In this document: positions 22,555 to 33,700 of the stretch, in pieces
How the letters are laid out: each line of letters begins with the position of its first letter
How positions within the stretch are numbered: position 1 is the stretch's first letter
Assembly (NCBI RefSeq): GCF_000143535.2
Contig: NC_037321.1
Coordinates: forward strand, 124,001-188,000
DNA from: Botrytis cinerea B05.10
Taxonomy: Eukaryota > Ascomycota > Leotiomycetes > Helotiales > Sclerotiniaceae
DNA length: 64,000 nucleotides
Direction: 5' to 3'
Made by a program: the position numbers and the translations under genes
The notes under the pieces: model-generated
What the model was told of the DNA's origin: nothing
The model's input: the letters and a program-made list of their open reading frames with translations, nothing else
Database searches by the model: none

Positions 22555-24645
22555 ATGTCTTCTACTACTGGCAACAACAGAACCTTCTCTAGTGACGAGG
22601 AGACAACGGATGAAAAGTCTCAATATGATTCATCCACCGAGGATATACACCTTCCTCCCCAGTCGCCCTCTACAGCTCTGACGAGATTTGGCGATGTACA
22701 ATTGCCAATTGGGCAATCAAACAGCCAGCAATCCACTCTTTTTTACCTCTCATTGATCGAGGCAAGATGTAAAGCACAAGCTTTGACCACTTTAAACTCT
22801 GGTCGTGGTCCAGATGATCAATTGCCAGAGAATCACCCAGACATCCAACGTTTGGCTCAAGGGCTTTTTAACGATATGGCGGGTGAGCTTCGCAGGTCAG
22901 GCGTACTTCCCAGAGCAGACGAGCTTGCAGGTCGACAATTTGCAACTCTACGCGAGGGCTACCTCTCAACATTCGATTCCATTCTCTCTCAAAGTGCATT
23001 GCAGCGTGTACAGACTTCGACATTCAGCCAAAACTCCATTCTTCCATTAACATCTAATTCATCCATTGGAATGTCTTATTTCGACCAGCCGCAAAATCTC
23101 AATCTTGCAATGATCCCCAGGAACCCTTTCTCCTCAGCTGCTTTGACTGCAAATCCTTTTCAATATAGGTCAATTTACAACAGAGAATGGGAGCAGATTA
23201 GCCTGCTAGGCAAAGGAGGATTTGGCGCAGTCTATAAAGTGAAACACAGAGTTGACGACCTAGAATGTGCTATCAAGAAGGTGAGTAAGAACAATTCATG
23301 TCCCTTGAACATAACATTAGTCATTGCTTGATTGTTGAGAATCTCAATTTTATTGACTATCCCGATCGATTCAAGTTTCCAAAACTCTTCTCTTGCTGAC
23401 TTCCTGCAGGTCATCATTACACCAGACCAGCTACGCAAGGTTGACACAGCGGCACTATTGTCCGAGGTAAAAGCATTAGCTGAACACAAACACCCCAATA
23501 TTGTCAACTACTATGGCTGTTGGATTGAGATGGGAAATGTAATTGTTCCATCAACTCGGCGTTTAATGGATGCTGAGGATGAGTCAAGCTATCTCTCAAT
23601 GTCTATGAGTGAGGTGGAACAATCAGAAGATGAACTTGGGATGCAACAAGACCCCACTTTCGGTATGAATGACTTGCGTTTGGACATGGAGAAAGAACTT
23701 GAGAAAGAAAACAAAAGACGGGGTAAAACTAGCAGCGACCAGGTCCTAACAAATAGCGGCGATGGTGGCGTCGTTTTTGATTTTTCAAATACATCCGCGA
23801 CAAGGTTCAGCGGGAAGCCGTCAGAGGAAAGCGAAGAGGAAAGCGAAGAGGAAGAGGAAGAATATGAAAATAATAACAATGGCAATAACATCACACCACA
23901 AGACAATAGAGCTCGCATTCTATACATCCGATTTACTGTATACCCTCTCACATTAGAGGATTACATCTCAACAGATACACCACAACCAGGTCACGAGTTT
24001 CCCATCCGTCACTGCTTTCATACACTTCCCACAATTCGAATCCTGGGTGCCATTCTCAATGGAGTCCAATATCTCCACGCAAAACGCCTGATCCATAGGG
24101 ACCTGAAGCCCGCCAATATATTCCTATCCGCCAAGAAGGACTTGGAAGCATTCGTTCCCTCGCACGACCTAATAGACGTTAGCAGAAGCGCCTGTTCCAT
24201 GTGCACTGGATCTGCTGATCAAAACAAAGCTTACATTACGCCGTGCATTGGCGATCTTGGACTAGCAGTCAAACTTGCTGAAACTACCGCTACTCCTGCT
24301 GCTGGACCATCTACTAGAGCTATAGAACTTAATCCCTCATCACAGCTTTCTCGTCTCGGCTCAAAGCAGGCGGGAACAAAGCTTTACATGCCTCCGGGAA
24401 AGTCTGCTATTGTCTGTCCTAAACTAGATGTTTATGCCTTGGGAATTATAGCATTTGAGTTAATTACCCCTTTTACTACTCGCACCGAGCGTCACATCGT
24501 CTTGAATAATATTAAATCGGGTAAATATCCGGCAGGATTTGAGAATCATGAGATGGCAGAAGGGATTAAGGGGATGCTAGCTGAGAAGAGATCAGATAGA
24601 TGGGATTGCGAAATGGTTAGGAGATGGATTGAGGGTTTTTTATAG
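22555..24645 (+). CDS. eIF2alpha kinase-like Ser/Thr kinase (HRI/PEK family)
   Basis: Two exons: 22555-23280 and 23410-24645, joined in phase 0, giving 653 aa. The N-terminal 205 residues are Ser/Gln-rich; the segment from SLIEARCKAQALTTL resembles the regulatory region of HRI-like kinases. The kinase domain starts at EWEQISLLGKGGFGAVYKVKH (glycine loop), with the catalytic Lys in CAIKKV and the alphaC Glu in LLSEVKALAEHKHPNIVNYY. A long acidic insert (about residues 300-420, with an E-rich run and N-rich tract) splits the lobes, as is typical of eIF2alpha kinases. The catalytic loop HRDLKPANIFL is intact. The DFG position reads DLG, and the segment normally ending in A/S-P-E reads GTKLYMPPGK. 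The tail DVYALGIIAFELITPFTTRTERHIVL matches the family. Active members phosphorylate eIF2alpha and lower translation initiation under stress. Confidence 0.85.
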
Positions 24646-25637
24646 CCCGGAAATAACCCAGCAAATGGAACCTTCAACTGTCAATCCCATCTGGAAAGTT
24701 GATGTTGTTTGAGATTCTGGATTCAATCCAAATATTAAGAGCTTTTCAAATAATGAAAGCTCGCGTCAAAATTGGACACGCTACCTACACGGAAGGTGGC
24801 GAAAATAGGGGGAGTCATTTTGAGAGTAGTACTATACCCGGTTTAGGTTGTTAATGAATTCAGAGGAGTGAAGTTTACTTGCGCATATGTTCTACTTCGA
24901 TTATTGAGTTTCATTCCTCATCATACCTCATTCTACACAACGGACAACTCCTCACAACAGTAATAAACTAAATACGTCCCTCAACGTGTATAAAGCTACA
25001 GCAGGTTCAATTCAAGTGAATCAAGAAACCTGAAGTTGGCAAATCAATTTCATTTCATTGTTTTTTTTTTTTTAAAAAAAAACGAGTTACTCTCATCTTG
25101 TCTATTTCAGATAATTTTATATATGAAGAATAGAGGAAGAAGAATAATTGATGTATGGTCACTAGCTCACTTTCGTTCCTTCCTCTGATTGATTAATTAA
25201 GAATGTACACATATTCTAGAAAGAATTGTAATGACAAGTACTTGTTTATTTTCACAAATCATTTACTGCCATAAGATGCCGAGTTCTTAGCATGTCTCTA
25301 AATCTAATAGCCCTTTCAACCTGAAGATTTTCAAATAACTAACCTTAGGTATGTCGCACTTATCCCTCTATGCTCAAACTAGTTCATTCTACTATAATCC
25401 CAGGGCAAGAACATAATTCAATGACAGGCAGGTAGCCTCAAGTTTAATTTCTAGTGGTCTCTGAACTTCATGTCAACCTCAGAGCTCAACACAGTTCGGA
25501 AATTCTGTAATCATTCTTCGGTGTTATCTGTCTCCTCAAAGTTTAATACAGACTTGAAGTACCTTCGAAATTCGTTATTATAGTAGTATACTCCGTTTTC
25601 GAAATCGAATATTGCGACAACGGAAGTAATTATAATC
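24646..25637. other. AT-rich intergenic spacer
   Basis: AT-rich spacer following the kinase gene, with a poly-T/poly-A junction (T run then A run) at about 25060-25081. No supported gene. The right edge leads into the broken hydrolase. Confidence 0.4.
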
Positions 25638-26023
25638 ATGTCAGAGAAACCCCTCTCAAAAGACCTTCCTTCAGAGCCGTTTCATAAACTACCAGATAAC
25701 ATTGAACACGAAAAAGCTCAGAACGATAAGTCCATGATGAAATACTAGTTTCGATTCATAAGAGAATCATATGCTATTGTTCGTTACTGGAAATCCCGAG
25801 TGGAAAATTCCGCAGATTCTGTTCTTGCCGACCACCCAGAGATATCTGCCACAAAAGTGGGCGTTTCAAAGTTTCCAGAAATTTCAAACATTCATGGGGA
25901 TATGAAAGTCATCATCATACAACTCAAAACTGCCAAATCTTTGAACCTCAGACCGACAGTATATTTTATTCACGGTGACCCCTTCATGGCTGATGGACCT
26001 CTTGACGGTATATCTGGCTTATA
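25638..26023 (+). pseudogene. N-terminal half of a broken alpha/beta-hydrolase (HSL type)
   Basis: From an ATG at 25638 one frame runs to a TAA/TAG-type end at 26023 with a single in-frame TAG at 25746-25748. It encodes SEKPLSKDLPSEPFHKLPDN, then after the stop RESYAIVRYWKSR, and RPTVYFIHGDPFMADGPLDG. The last segment matches the strand and oxyanion-hole region of hormone-sensitive-lipase-like hydrolases, where HGGG is expected; here it reads HGDP. The protein then stops before the conserved YRLAPE and nucleophile regions. Those regions are found next door on the opposite strand, so this is read as one half of a gene split by inversion. Functional loss is supported by the stop, the altered oxyanion motif and the missing remainder. 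Confidence 0.7.
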
Positions 26024-26703
26024 GGCTTGAGGGAGTTTTGTCTGGGGCTTTGTAAACTATCAAAATCACAACAGTCCCCCTTCAGAATATGCAACTCCGT
26101 CTCGTTCCCTGCATCCATCAATCTCGTCGCATATTTCATGGCTTGGCCTCTAAACGCTTCCTCCCTGCCTACATCGATCCATGTCGGTGGTAAATCGTAC
26201 AAATCTGGCCCGAAGGCTGGTGTTACATATCTCAGATGCTGTGACTGGTGATGTGTTCTCCAAAGTTTTTCTTTCCGAAGAGCTTCTGGAAGGATATTTT
26301 GGTCAGCGGGATCAACGCCTACTATAAGTTCGCAGTCGAATTCATCCTCTAAAATGCTGTCAGTTTTCTGCAGAGTATAATCCCATACAATTCTCTTCGT
26401 GACTGTAGAGGTCCAGATCTAACGTTTGTCCTCGGAAATTTGGTGCGATTCTATAACCAAGCGATCATCGATTATGGGGCAAATTAAGCATTTTGCTATC
26501 AACTTTCCCCCTCCATGTAGTCCCATATCAACCCCATCACAAGCCATGATTGCGGTTGCGGCAGCAACTCCTCCGCCTAAGAACTGTCCAGCTATCATTA
26601 TCTTTGTGGGATCAAAGCGCAAGTTTTTGGCCTCTTTGAAAACATATTGAAGACCACGATAGCAATCTGTTATTGGAGTATGGCACAGATACTTGTCCAG
26701 AAG
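25984..26703 (-). pseudogene. Inverted C-terminal part of the same alpha/beta-hydrolase relic
   Basis: One minus-strand frame from 26703 to 25984 is interrupted only by a TAG at 26419-26421. It encodes TPITDCYRGLQYVFKEAK, then DPTKIMIAGQFLGGGVAAA, KCLICPIIDDR, and after the stop GPDLYDLPPTWIDVGREEAF and GNETELHILKGDCCDFD. These follow, in order, the HSL-family region after YRLAPE, the nucleophile elbow (G-x-S-x-G expected; GQFLG seen, Ser to Phe), the catalytic Asp strand (LPPT-IDVG) and the catalytic His region (G-HGFD expected; GDCCDFD seen, His lost). About 225 residues here plus about 128 in the plus-strand half give the usual family length near 350. The 3' ends of the two halves meet near 26025, as expected if the C-terminal part was inverted in place. 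Confidence 0.7.
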
Positions 26704-29700
26704 TCATGAGTTTAAGGTTGGAATGGATGGGAAAAGCATTCAAGAAGAGTAGGTAATGGTACCTCTTTCATGGGGTCTTAGAGAACAAACTACATTTACT
26801 CAACCTCAAACACCGTTCAACCATATATGCTAGCATCAACAGCCAATAAAAAGTGACAATCCCGCTCCCCTCCCCCAAGATATAAAGAATTAAATCACCA
26901 GATGTCGTCTCCCCCCTCCTATCAAGATCCCCGCAATTACAGCCCCCACGGCGGTGCTATCCCAAAGGAGAAATTGCCGCCGAACTCCACGTCTAAACCA
27001 TGCTCTTTCACTCACACACATATATTATCTGCACATGCAATGTGATAGTGACTACGACTGTGATCGGCAAATAATAAACAAATGAAGAATTCCACGAAGT
27101 AAGATTCCCGACTCCTGCACTCCGCTATCACATCTTATGTTCCGCGGTTTGGTGCGGTTCGTGCATCTTCTCGGGAAATTTTTTGCTGATGGGGGTGCGT
27201 GATCAGGGGGTGGGATTGGGGAACCGTGATACCGAGAGCTGAGGTGGTATTGCATTTTGTGGGTGGGAATTGTTCAATAATTAATTTGGTAGGGTAATGA
27301 TGAGGAAAGGAGGTCGGTGAATTCAAGAATCTTATAAAATCTGTCATCACATGCATTTTGGGTATTGCATTGATAGTTAGATCTCCGGATAAGTTGAAGT
27401 TTAATTTGCTATGAACCTGGTGATATTTCTTTCACCTAGCTTTCAAGATGATTCATCGTCGCCGACTATTCAAACACAGTGGAAGAGTGAGTATGAGAGT
27501 AATAAAGATTATGATCCCGAAACTATTCTTTCCACTGGCTGACAACCCAACTCTTGAAGCACCCGCGAAAAGACCCGGCTGGAGAATCTTACAGAATCTT
27601 ACATGAGGGATATCGGTGAAAATATCCGCGACATATTCGCGGGAAATGAAACTTCATCACGACGAAGTATTGTGAGGTTATAGTAGGTCTCTTTCGCATT
27701 CACTTGTCTACACCAAGGCCAAGACGTTCAAAGTACGCACGATGAGTAATTTCGAAGCGAGATGAGATGATGCAATGGCGATTCTATTTAACTAGATCTC
27801 CCCAGATATGCTCGCCGACTTCGTTCCCGTTCTGTGAATCAATAGTATATAGCGGGAACTGAAGTCAATTCGCCATGCCTAGAAGAATAATAATAAGCCT
27901 GTGGAATCAAGAGTGAGATCTTTTGTTGCATATCTGGAATTCTCAGCTTTCGAATCCATTTTGTAGCAGTGAATTGAGGTCTTCTCATCATTCACAAACA
28001 TAAACATGTGATGTGTAAAGTACACCACAAGTATAGGGTACATCATAGGTACGCATGTACTGTGTTCTTGATGCGCCATCTATCGTACATTGCCACTTCC
28101 TCTCTTGAGTCTTACACTTGTTCAAAAGACTTGTACTTGGAAGTGCGCGGTCGAGTGAAGATTTGACTTGAAAGTTGTGTAGCACCTACCAAAATGATCA
28201 TACAGAATTTGCCAGCGCGCCAAGCTCTGCTGCTCTCGATGCGTCGTCATCGCTGAGAGTCTCGATACTTTGTGGTACCTTTATTTCATCTTCGCCTCCC
28301 GTTGCTGTCGCAGGAAGCCGAGAAGTTCCCCACGGGGAAGAAAACATAAATCTACCTGTTCCCAAGGGATATTGGTGACGCCCTATCATTTATAAACCCA
28401 AAGCCCTGTTACTGTCCCGTGGAGACGCTTGTGTTTCATGGACCGATCACCTATGCATATGCCAAGTGGACAGGATGGAAAAGGCTGATCGCATACCGTG
28501 TACCCATACCGCCTCGAAATTTCCTCTCGTATATCACCCGTTTCCCTTTATGATATCGCCCGGAACGGCCTGGAATAATTGTTGAGGATCTCGATATTGC
28601 CTTGTATCCACGTGGCGAGCGCGGGAACACATCCATATTCTATCGTCATCAAATTTCCATTTCTGTCCTCGCCACGTGGAGTCTTCGTACAGGACTGGGT
28701 AAGCGTCCTTTCTTTTGCTTCTCTCCCTTCGCAAATAGTTTAGCTTTTGATCGTTCTCAATGCAAGGTCGCTCGTTGATTCAGCTTGCTGTTTTAGATGT
28801 TATGCAGCACAATGCGAAGTCTAGGCCAACACTTTGCCAACAGGCGCGTACATGAATTGTGATCAACCCGACGACCAGGAACCGAAATTCGGCTTCATGC
28901 AGCGAGCCAAGGACAGGAAGATCAAATAAGGATCCATAACCGTGGTTGGTAAGATGTTGCTGTGGTGCAAGGATGTAAGGCCCTGTTACATACCTGTCCA
29001 TGCATGGAAGAAAAAACACGAATAGAATCAAAGGTGGAAAGTAAGCCTCGCGAGATTTATGTTCTTTGCTGGTAAGTACCGATACAGTCATGTTGAGAAG
29101 AGGTATTAGTGCAACAATTAGATCATGCAACAAGAAGAAGATCAAAAGATAGCAGCTGATGGAAATGAACGAGATCAGCTGAAAATGAAAATCGATAGAT
29201 GGCAGTTCTTGGCAAATTTACCAGAAGCATTCTGAAGCCCGGATGGTGCCGACCGACTTTTGACAAAAATGAAAAGCCTTGTACAAGGCAGTAGGTCATG
29301 CAGGTGGCCATATGCGAAATTACACGGAGGTTCCCTTAGTGGCGTAGCAATCGAAGTACCTTGAGAAGGCGCGCTTAGTTGAATGAGCTACGCACGCATC
29401 ACATAGAAAATAAAGACTGAGTGGAAAGGGAGCTTAAAATAATTGTGATCTGTCAGCCAAAAGTTGGGTGGCTCAGTAGCGATTGATATTTCGGTCTGAC
29501 TGGAGGTTATGTGAGCTTTTTTAAGCTTGGTATCGTGGCTCCATCTGATTCATTGGACCACTCATCAACGTTGTTGTGTATGGTGTGGTGTTCGTCTAGT
29601 GATTCGGTGCCGCAAGCGACGAGTATAGCCCTGGCCTGCTCACTGGCATAATAGAATACAAGCGTAGGTAGTACCAAAAAAAAAAGAAGTAGAAAATCCA

Positions 29701-32700
29701 GTAGATGATCGTAACTTTATTTCACATCACACTCGGAAGGTCAATCTAGCTTTCGAGGCAAGTCGGTAATGAGGTATGAGTATGGGACCTTGCATGAGGT
29801 AGGACGAAGTACAACAATGGGATGGATTCGACAATATCGTGTACTACGACGATGGAGTCGCGAATTCTCGAGCCCAGTGATTATGGGATGAAGCAAGGAA
29901 ACACTCGAAATATTGTTATTTGAAAGAATCTTCTTGGGCCTCCTTAGCAATTCAAACTATTGAAGCCACACCCCAAGGAAGAGTGAGAATGTGTATGTAT
30001 TATTTGTTGCTAATTCTAGGATTATGATTAACTCGCGAGCTGTCATATGAACTAAAGCTTATTATTCCTTGGTACCTGTAAATTCGTCGTTTTTTGTTGG
30101 AAAATACGATAGATACTCAATTTATTGATGAATCTTTGGAGGCTTCTGAAGTTAATGCATGAGGATGGCGAGCAAGGGAATGATATAGGAGGTAAAAGCA
30201 AAAGAACTTGAGTACCTTGAAAGCGGTTGCATCTTGATATTCTTATCTGAGAAGCCCTAAAATGTTGCCACTTTAGAGATAGGCTCAACAGAGAGCAGAG
30301 TAGATTCTCCATTTCGAAGTTTGATAGGAGTGGGGGGAACATTCTTTAGCAAGATGGTACCTCCCCTGAACCGGAATGTATGGAACTGGACAGATTAATA
30401 ACTCTACGTCCCAAATGACAGCATTCCTACTGAGATTGTTGATCGCTTCATGTGTACCGTACGCCCGACCAGAGTTTGAACAGGAGGTAAGATTGGGATT
30501 CTTTATTTTATGTAAAAGCAGCCTTTCATTTCCCTTCTGCTTCATAGCCATCTTCCATGAGTAGTCGCGTTCTATTACTCTTTTTCCCTTGTAATGCTGA
30601 TATCTGCCAGCAGCTGCCCAATCCCATCTATTCAACCACACGAGAGGAGTCAATTATCTCAAAACAAGCACAGCCACGACTGATCTCAAGGGTGTTCGTC
30701 CAATCGTACAATTCAGTTATCTAAACGACCAAAGGGAGCATCATCCACACCCATCTCCTGAATTTACTACTTGACTAGGATTAGTTCGGGGTTACTTTGG
30801 GAGAATCTCCCGCATGATCTGGTCAGTTCTCTCATTATTATGTCAGAAACGATATCGATATTGTATTTTCATAAATTTCACTACAAAGATCATGCTATTA
30901 ATTGTGATGGTGCCCTTCTATTAATAGTTCACATGATTGAATAGCAGACGAAATGGCTCGGGCTGTATTGAAATGAGTTGCGAGGATGAAAGAGGCGGTC
31001 GCAAGTATTCTGACCACTGTAGTGCGCATTCCTCTCTGCTTCCTTTGGGGAGCAAAAGAAGCAATTATACGTGAGTGCAACGGAGAACAGACTGCACTGT
31101 ATCAGAAAGACTAAAATACGGGGTAATGTAATTCTTCCTCCCTTTGATTTCACAGCAGCGGTGAATACGATTTTAATCTGTGCTCCGACGGTCACGACGG
31201 GAGGCTTGCGGGTTTCTCGTAAGGTTTTGAAAAGCCATCCATGGTTGAACAACAGTCGATATACAATCCCCAGTATCCATCCCAGCCCTTTAACTAAACC
31301 AGGAAAGAGTCGGAATATCAATCTGGCTACACCGGGCACAAAAAGGGAAAAGAGGTACGTATTGTTCGTTGAAATGAGAATTCGGATTTCCTTTCCGAAT
31401 AGGCCTGTCGTTTGTGGCGTCCAGTGCCTAGTGACCCTACTCTTCTAGCCCTGTTTAACATGCACAATATGCACACCTACCTAGGCATAGCACTCGCTCA
31501 GGTCATCAACATCATGACACTCCCGAACATCCAAGTGTCGATCTTTTTGTTTGCAGCAACTTTACACTGCTGCCGTGATTCGTCAACTAAAACACCAACG
31601 CCTATTCATCATCAAGGGCATCTTCAACTACACTGATGATGGAAACTGTACTCATCAAAATCTCAATTAGAACCATGTAAATTTGGTCGGGAAACTCCAC
31701 TTCGCGATTAAATAGTTCGGCAATAATATTGCCTCTTGGAACACCAGTTCTCGCTCCAAGCCTTTCAGCATGAGAAGTGACAGCCATCAATTCTTGAAAG
31801 AGTCGAGCCTCCCACGCCCATTCCGCTGGCCTTGCCAGCTCTGGACCGAACCCGACGAAAGCGATTACAACGAACAGAGAAGGGCAGGAACCTTTTCTCC
31901 GACGAAATGGTCATTTGTGCTTGTGTTGCTAGGAGAATATGTTGAAGAACTCGACCTGCTGTACAATATTGCGCAAAAACTTTCTGGGTCTTAGCGCCTA
32001 TTTTGAGGGGACTGACTATACCTATACTATGTCCGATAGTAAGCAGACCCAGCGCTACGGGAGAGAATAGTAAATGAAGTTCAGATTGACGATTCCGATG
32101 AGCTCACCAGAAGCTAAAATCGGATCCAGATGATGAGATCGTCGGACTTAGATAGTAATCGATAGACCCGAGATGCTATATCGAAAAATGGGAATTGATA
32201 GCCAGGGATGAGTTATTAACCAGGTAGCAAAGTAGTCTCTCAGATAAATGAATGATCTTCCCAAGTGCCGAGCAAAGGAAGGGAATAAGTTTCACAATTG
32301 ACAAAGCATGGATGTTGATGAAGGGTGCTTTTATACTGTATGTACAAAGTCTAGTGACGCCCATTTATGCAAGCATTGTATGCAAGATGCAAGTTGCCAA
32401 AGGGCAGATGATAATTTCTTCGGGATATTTCATTTGGGCATGAATGAACGGTACGTACCGCACTTTTGGTATTCTTTGTACAAAGGACATTTATTGCTCA
32501 GCTCTGAATGGAGTACGTGGAATTACAGAATTACGTTGACTCCTGAGTGTAAGTACCTCTTTACATAGGTACTGACACTTCTTGGATTTCCCAAATATGA
32601 TGAATGTGTATAGGATATGCAGGAGAAAAATTGAATGTGATGAACGAAAATAATGTAAATATGTGTGTAGTCGCAATAATGAACAGTAACACTATTAATT

Positions 32701-33700
32701 TTTGCTGTGCTTGTTTGTGTTATGCTGCGAACAAAATTAAACACCATTTGCTCAACCGAGAATACCCCTTCATCAACCCAAACAAAAAGTAATAATTCCT
32801 GAGCCCTAATTGGCAACGAAATAAACTATGAAACGACTGCCCCTCAATCATCATCAATCCATTCGGTTTTCGTTCTACTGTCTTCCTACTACCCAATTCC
32901 CATTCATCTTATTCGATTATTCTACGAAAGCGGAGGAGTAGCATATTCTTTCAAGGTTCTGGGGGATTCCGGGCAGTGGATTCTCTTGTACCCGTGGCTT
33001 CCAAATAGCTTCGACTAAGCAAGGGAAGCTCAGGGAAGAAAAGAGAGTTTGCAGGGTAGAGCTCTAGGGAGTTAGAAGGGATCCCTCAACTTGTCATTGG
33101 CTTTCAAAAGGCTTATAGAGACAGTAAAGCTTCCAATTTGTCACTATTTTTATATTAGTCGTGGCCCTATTTGATCCACTAAATAGCTTCGCCGCAGTTG
33201 AATCGATGGGCCTAGCAGGGGCAACTACGACCTAGGCACGTTGTACGACAATAACATCTCATCTCGCGGCCATCCATCTCACCCGTGGATCTATTCCATG
33301 TAGAGTTGATTACCGAAATACTTCTATCAAGTAGCCAAGCTTGGAAATGTCAAGTAGAAAATGATGAACAGGGTAAAAGTTCCTTTTCGAAATTTCGATT
33401 ACCCTTGCAATAGAACGATCACCCCCATATAATTCCCTGTAAGCTCAAGGAAAATAAAAAGATCTTTTAACAGGGACTTGTAAGGAAGAGGAAACTCATC
33501 CGAAAAGCGGAAATTCTTCTATACCCAAAGCATAATCCTCTTCCGAACAAGGGTCCTCGTTAGAATTCTATTCGAACTTGTAACCCTGAGCTTGAGTGGG
33601 CTTGCTTTCCTTGTAGGCTTGTCTTCATTCCACTACCTCCCTAGGGAAAAATGTCACCGCCTCTTAGAGTAAAGTTCCGTCATTTACATTCCCATCATGA
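26704..33700. other. Gene-poor 7-kb region with coding scraps
   Basis: No complete gene is supported. Visible pieces: a Pro-rich frame at 26902-27045 (+) starting MSSPPSYQDPRNYSPHGG; a minus-strand frame at 28534-28734 with AYPVLYEDSTWRGQKWKFDD; hydrophobic minus frames at 28780-29145; a minus frame open from about 31440 to 30929; and a minus frame at 31602-31850 with WEARLFQELMAVTSHAERLG. Two CCACGTGG-type palindromes lie near 28610 and 28672. The pieces lack consistent starts, splice links and domains, so they could be decayed genes, unmodelled multi-exon genes or chance. Confidence 0.35.
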
